Positions 22,930 to 34,559 of a stretch of 64,000 nt of DNA are shown here, piece after piece. The position numbers and the translations under genes are program-made. The notes beneath the pieces are model-generated. The model was not told where the DNA came from. It worked only from the letters and a program-made list of their open reading frames with translations, and ran no database searches. The stretch comes from Hirsutella rhossiliensis. Lineage: Eukaryota > Ascomycota > Sordariomycetes > Hypocreales > Ophiocordycipitaceae. Position 1 is the stretch's first letter, and each line of letters starts with the position of its first letter. The DNA lies in contig NW_025408689.1 in the NCBI RefSeq assembly GCF_020360975.1, forward strand, positions 496,001 through 560,000, given 5' to 3'.

Positions 22930-23540
22930 ATAAAGAGGCCTAATATAGCTACGCCTACCTACGTTAACCTTCGCTGCTTAAAGGGCCGGAAATATATAGA
23001 CTATAGCGATAAGGCTATTGCTAAACGCCGCTAAACGAGTATATAAATAACCTAATATCCCTTTCGTCTAGTTATTAAGTTAAACCGACTCTAGGGCACT
23101 TAGTCGGTTACGTACCCTTCTACTAGCGCCTATAATTACCCCTTTATCGAGCTAATAGTATAAACTAAGTATTAAGGGGAGGTTATTATCGCGAAGCGTA
23201 GCTTAATTTCGTAGTTCTTAGAGATATCCATTAGTAAGAGGGACTAAGGAAGCTAAAAACACTAGGTATAGAAAGGAGGGTAGGGTTATAAGGGGAAGTA
23301 AAAGTAGCGATAGCTTCGTATAAAGGTAGCGAAAGATAAGATAGATATACTAGCAACGGCTAAAAAAGAGGGGAAAAACCGGTAAAAAGCTTAGTAGTTA
23401 AAAGGATATTAATAGCTTCTTTAAGTAGGATCTTCTTTATTAATTAAGATGCTAGATAGGTATAAAGAGGGGCGTTAGATAGAGGAAAGAAGGATAATTA
23501 AGGAAATATAATAATTACTCCCCTACTATAATTACTGCCC
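22930..23540 (+). pseudogene. MULE transposase, N-terminal FAR1-like DNA-binding part
   Basis: Plus-strand frame with a FAR1/WRKY-GCM1-type zinc-binding pattern: KYIDYSDKAIAKRR, then ITQYPFRLVIK when TAA/TAG are read through, then a segment that in relatives ends HNH and here reads YNY (23131-23139), as C-to-T changes would produce. Downstream it is rich in Lys and Glu. The frame is cut at 23540 by the chromovirus LTR and resumes at 34560. It is non-functional through stops, lost ligands and insertion. Confidence 0.72.
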
Positions 23541-24010
23541 TATAACGACTAGTGTTATTCCTAAGGGATAAACCTATCGAGGGGTTTATATTAGTAGATA
23601 TAATAGGGCGTGGTCTAAGCAATAATAAGTATATTACGTTAGTAATAAGTTAGAGGTCGTAGACTATAGACTATAACTAGGTAATTAGAATTAGAGATAG
23701 AATCGTAATAAAGATCTATATTAAAAGCTAGAGAGCTATCTATCTAAAGGAGTAAAGGTAGGTAGCTATATATACTTATAGAGACTATCCTTAGATTACG
23801 GTTCTAGCTATAATCCTCTTTATAGCTTACTATAGCTTACTTATAAGCTATACTCCTAACTAATAATCTATCTATATAAGGCTTACTTAGCTTATATACG
23901 CTCTAGGTAAGCTAAGCCTAAGTAACTTCTTATCCTAACTATTATTCTAAGCCGCCTTATTACGTAAACGTAGCTAGCTCTCTTATAGCCCGCTAACTAT
24001 AGTCGTAATA
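23541..24010 (-). repeat. Chr-1 3' LTR, type b (470 bp)
   Basis: It shares its 3' half with type a, but the U3 half differs (GCTTACTATAGCTTACTTA repeats, no GGCCGCTAACGG block). A polypurine tract, AAGGGAGATATTA on the minus strand, adjoins it at 24011-24023. Confidence 0.85.
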
Positions 24011-27000
24011 TAATATCTCCCTTCCTTTTAGTCTTATCTATAAGACCTATTACTACCTTAGCCGCCGTATATAAATATACCCTTATCGCGCGTATATATA
24101 TTCCCTGTTTTATCCTTTCTATCCCTTAGGATATACTACTAATAGTATATTTAGTCGCGTATGAAAGGATCGTTCTTATAAGACCCTTAAGCGTATTCGT
24201 TTAGCTAAGTCTATTAATTATCTTAGTTTCGATATTATACTATATTCTTTCTATTCGTTGCGCGGCTTTTACTATAAAATACTAGAGAAATCTTCTAAGT
24301 ATACCGAATATATATAGTAGGGTCGTTCCTATAATACGTTAGGCGTAGTAATTAGCTCCTATAAGTAACTTTATTATCTTACTTATTATTTATAGCTAAT
24401 ATATTTCCTAGTATCCTAAATAAATCTAGAGTCTAATCGATTAGATAAAGAAGAAGAAATTACTAAGGAGTAAATATTAAACGCTTAAGCCGACCTAAAT
24501 AAAGCCTTAGCTTATTTAGCGCGGCTTTACTATTAAAAGCGCTAGCTAAAGATAAAGGGTACTAAGATAGTCTATCGGGGCCTTTATTCCTTAAATAACC
24601 TTAACGAGGCTAAGCGCTAAGAATCTAAAGCGGTAGTCGATATTTAGTCTATAGGTAGATTTAATATAATTAATTAGAATGCTATTAGTTCGTTAGGCGA
24701 TTTTACGATACCTAGGGTAGAATTTACTAATAAAACTATTAAAGTAAAGAACTATAGTAAGTTAAGTACTTAAGTAGTTCCTAGGTATTTTCCTTTAGTC
24801 TATATCTCTTTTACTTAATAAGGTATTCTTATTACTAACCTTATTTTCTTATATTTAGTATTTATTTTACTTTATATTCTTAATTATTATTAACTTTAAT
24901 TTTTTCCTATAGTTTAGCGTTTTATAGCGCTAGTTTTAATAATAAGATATAAAATATCGTGTATATCTATATTATTATTAATAGCGAAAGTTTATAGTTA
25001 ACTTTTAAAATAGTTTTCTTAACCTTAAATAGTCTAAGTTTCTTAAAATCTAATTTATTACTTAGTTATTTTATTTTAATATTTGGTTATATAAGGTAAA
25101 CTATATCTCCCTCTTAAAAGATTAGTCCCTATAATCTTTTTAAATTATAGTAAGTAGATATTTATTCTCTAATAAATTAAAGTTCTAATTATATTTCTTT
25201 ATATAAATTTTATAGCTAATCTACTTATAGTATCGCTCGTTTTACTTATAGTCCTTATCGAGTAACCTTAAATACTTCTAGGTTATATCTATAATTAGCG
25301 AATATTAGTAAGAGCTTAGTTATTTTTATAACTAAGCTATTATAAGCTAGTTACGCTATTAATAGCTATTTAACTTAATCGTTTTATTTATAGCTAATAT
25401 AGTATTATAAATATTATTTAAGCGTTTAGTTAAGTCGTTTTATTTATCTATCTATTTATAGGTAATAAGCTATACTAAGCTTATATTTCGTCCCTAATTA
25501 TATTATAAGAGCTTACTAAAATTTAGCTATAAATATCCTTCCTCTATTAAAGATAATCTCGTTTAGTAGTCTATAATTACTAATAATTATTTATAGGAAT
25601 ATATATACTAGCTCTTTTATATTACTTATTTCTTTATATAGTAAAAAGTATCTATACTTTATTAATCTATTAATAATAATAAATATACTATTATACTTAA
25701 TATTAGTTATAGGTTCTATTAATAGTAGTAGCTTTATAATATAGTTAAAAGCTATTAAATCCTATAGTTTCTTTAATACTAGTAGCAGTTATAATTCTCT
25801 ATATAGTTTATATTATTTAGCTTTACTTTATATATAAAGTTTATATTCTTTAATAACTTATTATACTTCTTCTTTAAGCTATAGGAAGTTATATTATCGT
25901 TTAATCCGTTCTATTATTCTTTAGATTCCTTAGTATCTATATATTAAATATTTATATATATCTTATATAACTTTATCTTATAATTCTAGTAGTATCTAGA
26001 TTTTATTTTTATATATTAAAACTTCTAAATATTCTATATTATATTTATTTAATACCTTATATCCTTTTATTTATTTTAAGATCTTTTAGTATATTAAGTT
26101 ATTAGGTTATACTTTAAATATTATATTTAGCTATCGTTACTAGTAGTTCCTATTTTCGTTAATTTCTAAGAGCTATCCTTTCGCTATAAGTGCTCTTATA
26201 TTATAGGTACTTCTTTAACTAAAGGTATTAGCTCGACCGTTTTCTATTTCTTTTCTATAGGTTATTTTATAGTTAAATTCTAATAAATATTCGGCCTATT
26301 AGATCTATTATCTATTTAACTATTACGTTATTATAAAGTATAAGATATTCTTATGATCTATATAAACCTTAACTTTATATTTACTTTTAAGAAGGTAGTA
26401 TTAAAATTCCTTAAAAGCTTAAATAATTATAAGGAATTCTTTATTATAGATAAGGTAATTAAGGTCTATACTATATAGCCTTTTCGAGTAGAATATAATT
26501 AGTTATAGTCTTCCTTTATTATCTTTTTATCCGATTTATACTCTTAAAGTAAAGTCTAATATATCGGTTTTAAGTTTAATTTATTATTCTAGATCGAAGG
26601 TAGTTAAGACTAATTCTTATATAGTTATAGTCTTAATATATTTAAAAGCTTCGTTAGCTTTATCGTCCTATATAAATTCTTTTTTCTTCTTTATTAAGTT
26701 ATATAGTAGTACTATAATCTTTCTAAAATCTTTAATAAATCGTTAGTAGTAATTTATAAATCCTAAGAAGCTTTATATATCCTAAATACTCTTTAGTATT
26801 AGCTATTCTTTAACTAAGTTAATTTTATCTTATTATACTTATATCTCTCTTAGTAAGATTATATATCTAAGGAAGTCTACTTTTTATATATAGAACTTAC
26901 TTTTCTTTAGCTTAACTAGTAACTTTATATTTTAAAGTACGTAGAGTACCTTATAAATATATTCTTTATATTCTTCTAAGGTATTTAAGAAGATTAAGAT

Positions 27001-29617
27001 ATTATCTAGGTATACTACTATAAAGATATCTAAGTATTTACATAGGATATTATTAATTATCCGTTAAAAGGTAGCTAGTATATTTATAAGTCTAAATAGT
27101 ATTACTAGATATTTAAATAGTCTAAATTTCGTTTTAAAGGCTATTATCTATTTATATCCCTTTTTTATATATATTAAGTTATAGGCGCCTTTAAGATTTA
27201 GGGCTATAAACTATTTTTTACTATATAGTCGATCTTATAGTTCTAATATAAGCGGTAATAGTATTCGGTCCTTTATTATAATATCGTTTAAGCGTCTATA
27301 GTTAATAACTAGTCGTAGCTTACTATTTTTCTTTAAAATAAATATAACTAGGTAGCTTACTTTAGATATTAACGTTTATATATATCCCTTTTATAGATTT
27401 TCGTTAAGGTAGTCGCGTAGTATTTATAGTTACTTTTTATTTAAGTTATAGATCTTATAAAACATCGGCGTTATTTTATCCTTAAGATATATTTCGTAGT
27501 CCTATTAGCTATATTTAAGTAATCCTATCTTAAGTTCTTCCTTAAAGAGTTTATTATATTTCCGGTATTCCTAGGGGATGTTTTTTATTCTATCTTATAG
27601 GCTTTATTCTTTCTTTTAAGAGCTAGTTTCTCTTAACTTAAGCTCTTTATTAATTTATTTAAGGTCTTTCCTTAAAGTAGCAATAACTCTTTAGATCTTT
27701 ATATTATATCCTTTATTTTATTTATATTAGATACTAGGTTATATAGCTATATTAGTTAGTACGTAGGTCTTACTAGTCGATTTTATTATATCCGCTAGTT
27801 CGGTTACTATTTTCGTTTATATCGCTAAAGCCTATAATAATTTACTTAAACGGTTATCCTTTTTATCCTATTTAGTAGCTAAATTATTATAAAATTTTAC
27901 TTTCTTTTAAATCTACTAGTCTTAGAAACTTATATCTTTATTTTAATATAGCTAGCTAGTTTTCTAGTTAATTAGTAGGTTGCTCTCTTATAGCTATAAA
28001 AGTCTTAATATAAGGTTATATTCTTTAATATTTATAATATTAAAGTTAATTCGTTCGTCGTAGCCCTAGATATTAATATTAAGGTAATTAATCTCTATAT
28101 TAATAATTCTATTATTATAGTTAAAGGCCTCTCCTTTAATATTCGTAACTTTATATAGATCTTTCTTATATCTCTATATAAGTTAGTAACGATTAATAAC
28201 TCTAAGTAAAACGTAATTACCTATTATATAGTAGTTTAAAAGTATATATATATAATATCCTAGGATTTAAATATCTAATACTATTTAGTCGCTATAGCTT
28301 ACTATTACTATATATAAGGTCCTTAGATCTTATTATATCATACTAGTCTATAGCCCTTTTATAGATAGTATACCTTATTTTTTACTTAGTCTTTATTTAT
28401 TTTATTTAGGTATTCTTCTTTAATTTATTATTAATATCGTTTTTTTATATTTTATTATATAGTATTATATTAGGGCTTAAGAGACTAATTTCTTATAGCT
28501 AATTAAAGATTTCTTATTTCTTAACGCTATATTATTTATATTATATTACTTTATAGTTAACTATATATTATACTTTATAATTCTATTTATTTTTATACTA
28601 AAGGTTAAGTTTTTATTTAGTATCTTTTTATTTTTTATATAGTATTTCTATATTAATTCTTCCTTAGTCGAATATAGCTTATAGCCTTTATATATATTAT
28701 TAATAATCTTTTAGTATACTATTATATTATTTATACTATACTTATACTTTTTCGTATTTATAAATTCTATAGTTTAAGTATATATATTTATTATAATCTT
28801 CTTTATTATATTTAACTTATTATATAAGTCTTTAAAAGATTAAGGGTTTAGATACCTTAGAGTAAGTAGCGTTATACTATTCCTTTATTTTAGCGTATTT
28901 ATAGATTTTATATATCTCTAAAAGATATCTTATTAATAAACCGTAATTATCGCGGTATTTAAGTAACGTACCGTAATTAGGTTCTAATAATATAACTTAA
29001 TCGTTTAGGTAGTATTAATTAATTTTCTAGTAGTCTAGTTCTATACTTAGGTAGGGTTTTAAAAGTACTTATCCTTTAAACCTAACTAAGAAGGTATTAT
29101 ATCGTGCCTTTATTTAGAAGTATATTATATAATCTAGGTAAATATATAATATCTATAAAATATACTTATAGTACTTATAAGTAAGTAGTATTTATAGATC
29201 GTCTTTAAATTCTCCTTATAGTTACTATTCTTATTATAGAGCTATAAAGGTATTAACTATAGTAATAGCTATAGTATAGTCTCCTTTATATAGTACCGGT
29301 TAATATTAAATTAATATAGCTTATTAGTTTTCTATAAGAATTTAAGGTATTTATTAGGTTTTAATTTTAAGTATTTCTTTAAATTCTTTAAAGTATAGAG
29401 CGTATTCTTTAATTATAGCGTTTTCCCTTAATAGCGAGGGTAGTAGTATAAGTTCGTTCTTATCTTCTATTTCTCTAGGTATTTCTTATTCTTTAAAGCT
29501 TATATCGTTAATACTTCGTTATTTCTCCTTAGGTTATTATCTAAGTTTTATAAGTATAAGGGCTATATTTATATCTTCTTTACTATATTATTATTATCGA
29601 TTTTTATTTCGTATATC

Positions 29618-29713
29618 TATCGCGAAGACTATTGCGCCACGCAGGCAAAAGTGGAACGCGCTCCGACAGGTGCGCTGCAAATGACATATATCTAGCAACC
29701 GCGTCTTCCGACA
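29618..29713 (-). repeat. TRIM 3' LTR (96 bp)
   Basis: Same length as 29905-30000, with five differences. Every one is TpA in one copy against CpA or TpG in the other. Its outer end reads TATCGC where the partner has TGTCGC. Confidence 0.9.
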
Positions 29714-29825
29714 CACCCCCTCAGGGATCGCGGCTCCGCCGGGAGCCCTGGTCCGTAGCCCAAGACGCGGGAGTCGAACACCAAGCGCCGCGCCAATAAC
29801 CCAAGGAAATCCAAGAGGTAGTTGC

Positions 29826-29845
29826 TGCGGGGATTGAACCCCGCA
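29826..29845 (-). promoter_or_regulatory. B-box-like tRNA T-arm hairpin in TRIM interior
   Basis: A perfect 7-bp hairpin around TTCAAT. On the minus strand GGTTCAATCCC fits the B-box consensus GWTCRANNC. It lies ~80 bases downstream of the A-box in the adjacent LTR. A second match, GTTCGACTC, lies at 29771-29779. No standard acceptor stem forms, so this is not called a tRNA gene. Confidence 0.5.
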
Positions 29846-29904
29846 CCGCGCGCAGTTACCGGAAGTTATAGGGGTGGTGTGCCATCCCCTCCCGGGCTCA
29901 TAAC

Positions 29905-30000
29905 TGTCGCGAAGACCATTGCGCCACGCAGGCAAAAGTGGAACGCGCTCCGACAGGTGCGCTATAAATGACACATATCTAGCAACCGCGTCTTCCGACA
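29905..30000 (-). repeat. TRIM 5' LTR (96 bp)
   Basis: TG...CA ends with an imperfect 12-bp inverted terminus. It contains TGGCGCAATGG (minus strand, 29915-29925), a perfect match to the pol III A-box consensus TRGYNNARNNG. Confidence 0.9.
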
Positions 30001-31272
30001 ATATCTTCTTAGAATCGTTTACCGTTCTTTTTAATTTAGTCTTAAGAGACTCCTTTAAGATAAGGGTATTTTAGTTCTATAAATTTAACTTATTTCTATA
30101 TTTTAAGATCCCTTTATTATATTATTACAAGGGTCTTCTTTAATAGCTTTGGGAACTATCTAATATTATTCTTATTGCTTAAGTATACTATATATTTATC
30201 GTTATAGTATATAGTTTAACTAAGGAGTTTATACTTTAGTTCCTATCTATTAATAGCGTTTAAGTATTTCTTACCTTCTAGGGCTAGTACCTAGTAGGTT
30301 TTCTTTTCCTTATAGGTTTATCTATATTCCTTAAAGTAATATTTAAGTTTCCTATAGTTAAAATACTTTCTTTTACTTTTTTATATTATATTTAGATCTA
30401 TCCTACCTAGGTTAATTATATAAGTATAGGTAATAGGAGTTTCGCGCTTCTTTTTATAGTTAGCGCGTTAGTTAAAGTTATTCTTATAGGAAGGGTTTTA
30501 GTTTCCTCTTCCTTATTTCTTTTCTTAGTCTCGCGTATACTATCTATCGTCGATTTATATTACTATAGTAATATAGTCCGAGAGGTTATTAGGTCGATTT
30601 TCCTTATAGAGCTAGTCCTTAACTTCTTCTTTAAGCCTATCGTAGAATTATAATATAAGAGGTTCGTCGTCTTAATTAAGTTTAGAGGTAACTTAATAGA
30701 ACTTTATAGTATAATCTAATACTAAGATCCTTTATTAGAGTTCTCGAAGTTTTTATTTAGCTTCTCGTTCCTCGTTAGTTATTCTAAATACCTTTATAAT
30801 AGCTTCTTTAAATCCTTAGAAACTAGTAAAGACTTCGTTTATCTTATTATCTTATCGCGCTAGTTAGTTATTAAGAAAATCCCTTATAATAGGTCTAAAC
30901 TAAGCGAGTACCGTTCTAGATAAATAATTTCCTATATAAAGTACCTTTTTAACTAGGTCTAAGAGTTTAGTTAGGTAAAACTAGTAATAGGCCTTAAGTT
31001 AAGTAAGAAAGTCTTAAAGTATACTATAAGTACCGTTAAATAGTCTTAGCTATTTTAGTTTAACTACTTCTTTAAGGTCCTTAACTTATCCGTTACCTTC
31101 TTTATTCTTAAGTAACTATACCTTATATCGAAGGGTAATAATCTTACGTATTATATCTTAAGGCGATATAGTAGCTCTAGAGTTAGTTAATCTAGCTTAC
31201 TATATAGGTATATTAATAGTTACGATATTACTTAGAGTAACGCGGTATTATATTAAATAAGAGCTTTTAACG

Positions 31273-31722
31273 TATAACGACCGGTATTATTTCTAAGGGA
31301 TAAACCTATTAAGGGGTTTATATTAGTAGATATAATAGGGCGTGGTCTAAGTAATAATAAGTATATTATATTAGTAATAAGTTAAAGGTTATAGACTATA
31401 GACTATAACTAAGTAATTAGAATTAAATATAGAATTATAATAAAGATCTATATTAAAAGCTATTAAGCTATCTATTTAAAGGAGTAAAAGTAGGTAGTTA
31501 TATATACTTATTAAAACTATCCTTAGATTATAAGCCTAGCTATAATCCCTAATATTAGATTATATAAAGCGTAGTAATCTTATTAATCCTAGATTACTTA
31601 GATCTCTACGATCCCCTTAATCCTATATCTATTAGATAGTTATACCGACTATTTATTTACTAGACTATATTATATACTTAACGCGGTCGACCGTTAGCGG
31701 CCTAGTAGCTATAGTTATAATA
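31273..31722 (-). repeat. Chr-1 5' LTR, type a (450 bp), internal to the composite
   Basis: Reads TATAACGACCGG at its 3' edge (31273) and ends GTTATAATA at 31722. Directly beyond it the sequence restarts at the point equivalent to 28541, showing where the type-a element entered the type-b element. Confidence 0.85.
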
Positions 31723-34084
31723 TTATATTACTTTATAGTTAATTTCGTACTATACTTTATAATTTTATTTATTTTTATACTAAAGGTTAAGTTTTTATTC
31801 TATATCTTTTTATTTCGTATATAGTATTTTTATATCGATTCTTCCTTAGTTAAATATAGCTTATAGCCTTTATATATATTACTAATAATCTTTTAGTATA
31901 CTATTATATCGTTTATACTATACTTATACTTTTTTATATTTATAAACTTTATAGTTGAAGTATATATATTTATCGTAATCTTCTTTATTATATTTAACTT
32001 ATTATATAAGTCTTTAAAAGATTAAGGGTTTAGATACTTTAAAGCGAGTAGTATTATACTATTCCTTTATTTTAGTATATTTTTAAATTTTATATATCTC
32101 CGAAAGATATCTTATTAATAAACTATAATTATCGCGGTATTTAAGTAGTATACTATAATTAAGTTCTAATAATATAACTTAGTCGTTTAGGTAGCGTTAA
32201 TCGATTTTCTAGTAGTTTAGTTCTATACTTAGGTAAGGTTTTAAAATTTCTTATCTCTTAAACTTAACTAAGAAGGTATTATATTATGCCTTTATCTAGA
32301 AGTATATTATATAATCTAGGTAGATATATAATATCTATAAAATATATATATAGTACTTATAAGTAAGTAGTATTTATATATTATCTTTAAATTCTCTTTA
32401 TAGTTACTATTCTTATTATAAAGCTATAAAGGTATCGACTATAGTAATAGCTATAGTATAGTCTCCTTTATATAGTACTAGTTAATATCGAATTAATATA
32501 GCTTATTAGTTTTCTATAAGAATTTAAGGTATTTATTAGGTTTTAATTTTAAGTATTTCTTTAAATTCTTTAAAGTATAAAGCGTATTCTTTAATCGTAG
32601 TATTTTCCCTTAATAGTAAGGGTAGTAATATAAGTTCGTTCTTATCTTTTATTTCTTTAAGTACTTCTTATTTTTTAAAGCTTATATTATTAATACTTTA
32701 TTATTCCTCCTTAAGTTATTATCTAAGTTTTATAAGTATAAGGGCTATATCTATATCTTTTTTATTATATTATTTATAAACTACCTATTATTATTATCGA
32801 TTTTTATTTTATATATCTTCTTAGAATCATTTACCGTTCTTTTTAATTTAGTTTTAAGAGACTCTTTTAAAATAAGGGTATTTTAGTTTTATAAATTTAA
32901 CTTATTTTTATATTTTAAGATCTGTTTATTATATTATTATAAGGATTTTCCTTAATAGTATTAGTAACTATTTAATACTATTCTTATCGCTTAAGTATAC
33001 TATATATTTATTATTATAATATATAGTCTAACTAAGGAGTTTATACTTTAGTTCCTATCTATTAATAGCGTTTAAGTATTTCTTACCTTTTAAGGCTAGT
33101 ACCTAGTAGGTTTTCTTCTCCTTATAAGGTTATCTATATTCTTTAAAGTATTATTTAAGTTTCCTATAGTTAAAATACTTTTCTTTACTTTTCTATATTA
33201 TATTTAGATCTATCTTATTTAGGTTAGTTATATAGGTATAGGTAATAAGAGTTTCGCGCTTCTTTTTATAGTTAGCGTATTAGTTAAAGTTATTTTTATA
33301 AGAAGGGTTTTAGTTTCCTCTTTCTTATTTCTTTTCTTAGTATTATATATACTATCTATTATCGATTTATATTACTATAGTAATATAGTTTAAGAGGTTA
33401 TTAGGTCGATTTTCCTTATAGAGCTTATTCTTAACTTCTTTTTTAAGCTTATCGTAAAATCGTAATATAAGGGGTTCGTTATCTTAATTAAGCTTTAAGG
33501 TAACTTAATAGAACTTTATAGTATAATCCGATACTAAGATCCTTTATTAAAGTTCTTAAAGTTTTTATTTAGCTTCTTATTCCTTATTAGTTATTTTAAA
33601 TACCTTTATAATAGCGTCTTTAAATCCTTAGAAACTAGTAAAGACTTTATCTATCTTATTATCTCGTCGCGCTAGTTAGTTATCGAGAAAATCCCTTATA
33701 ATAGGTCTAAACTAAGTAAGTACTATTTTAAATAAATAATTTTCTATATAAAGTATATTTTTAACTAGGTCTAAGAGTTTAATAAAGTAAAACTAGTAAT
33801 AGGCCTTAAGTTAAGTAAGAAAGTCTTAAAGCGTGCTATAAGTACTATTAAATAGTCCTAGCTATTTTAGTTTAACTACTTCTTTAAGGTCCTTAACTTA
33901 TCTATTACCTTCTTTATTCTTAAGTAACTATACCTTATATTAAAGGGTAATAATCTCGCGTATTATATCTTAAAGCGATATAGTAGCTCTAAAGTTAGTT
34001 AATCTAGCTTACTATATAGGTATATTAATAGTTACGATATTACTTAAAGTAATATAGTATTATATTAAATAAGAGCTTTTAATA
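31723..34084 (-). pseudogene. Second copy of Chr-1 gag/5' pol, minus strand
   Basis: About 2.36 kb collinear with 28541-31272 minus the TRIM: gag, zinc-knuckle region and start of pol, heavily stopped. It belongs to the type-b host element and is more TpA-converted than its partner. Many CpG sites that survive at 28.5-31.2 kb are TpA here. Confidence 0.82.
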
Positions 34085-34554
34085 TATAATAACTAATATT
34101 ATTCCTAAGAGATAAACCTATTAAGGGGTTTATATTAGTAGATATAATAGAGCGTAGTCTAAGTAATAATAAGTATATTATATTAGTAATAAGTTAGAGG
34201 TTATAGACTATAAGCTATAACTAAGTAATTAAAATTAAAGATAGAATTATAATAAAGATTTATATTAAAAGCTATTAAGCTATCTATATAAAGGAGTAAA
34301 AGTAGGTAGCTATATATACCTATAGAGACTATCCTTAGATTATAGTTCTAGCTATAATCCCCTTTATAGCTTACTATAGCTTACTTATAAGCTATACTCC
34401 TAAGTAGTAATCTATTTATATAAGGCTTACTTAGCTTACGTATACTCTAAGTAAGATTAGCCTAAGTAACTTCTTATCTTAACTATTATTCTAAGCCGCC
34501 TTATTATATAAACGTAGCTAGCTTTCCTATAGCCCGCTAACTATAGTTATAATA
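34085..34554 (-). repeat. Chr-1 5' LTR, type b (470 bp)
   Basis: Equal in length to 23541-24010 and of the same U3 type. It is followed by the TACCC duplication at 34555-34559. Confidence 0.85.
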
Positions 34555-34559
34555 TACCC

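Larger units (their letters stand above)
29618..30000 (-). mobile_element. Terminal-repeat retrotransposon in miniature (TRIM), nearly unmutated
   Basis: 383 bp flanked by target duplications ATATC (29613-29617 and 30001-30005). The site is uninterrupted in the paralogous copies (32813-32817 and 46177-46181). Two 96-bp LTRs (29618-29713 and 29905-30000) bound a 191-bp interior. On the minus strand the LTR starts TGTCGGAAGAC and ends GTCTTCGCGACA. Directly after the 5' LTR stands GTTATGAGCCCGG, complementary to the anticodon region of initiator tRNA-Met, the half-tRNA primer used by copia-type elements. GAGGGGGTG precedes the 3' LTR as polypurine tract. It encodes no protein, so it needs an autonomous partner. 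Composition is GC-rich with CpA and TpG retained, unlike everything around it. Confidence 0.9.
24011..31272 (-). pseudogene. Chr-1 gag-pol, minus strand, RIP-degraded, carrying a TRIM
   Basis: Full internal region collinear with 1-6705 read in reverse: 3' UTR, chromodomain (~24.8 kb), integrase, RNase H, RT (~27.0-27.35 kb), protease, gag with zinc knuckle (~30.3 kb) and leader. TAA/TAG codons interrupt every domain, and the RT catalytic box reads YLDN as in the plus copy. Relative to the other copies it contains the 383-bp TRIM at 29618-30000 and lacks ~15 bp just before it. Which part derives from the type-a and which from the type-b parent cannot be told by eye. Confidence 0.85.
23541..34554 (-). 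mobile_element. Composite Chr-1 chromovirus inserted in the MULE
   Basis: Bounded by type-b LTRs (23541-24010 and 34085-34554, both 470 bp) and by target duplications TGCCC (23536-23540) and TACCC (34555-34559), which differ by one RIP-type change. Inside, the 5' third is present twice: 28541-31272 and 31723-34084, separated by a type-a LTR at 31273-31722. This is best explained by a type-a copy inserting into the type-b copy, followed by recombination between their internal regions that removed the type-a 3' end. RT lies near 26970-27350 and the chromodomain near 24780-24900 (both minus). All frames are full of stops. Confidence 0.85.

Noticed and set aside
29826..29935. A tRNA gene with intron on the minus strand
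   Set aside because: A- and B-boxes are present, but the T loop has six bases with a 7-bp stem and no acceptor stem pairs. The LTR, PBS and PPT structure explains the segment better.
29594..30001. 135-codon open frame on the minus strand
   Set aside because: It covers both LTRs and the interior of the TRIM. The same 'protein' segment appears twice because the LTRs repeat, and it has no recognisable domain. Openness follows from GC-rich sequence escaping RIP.
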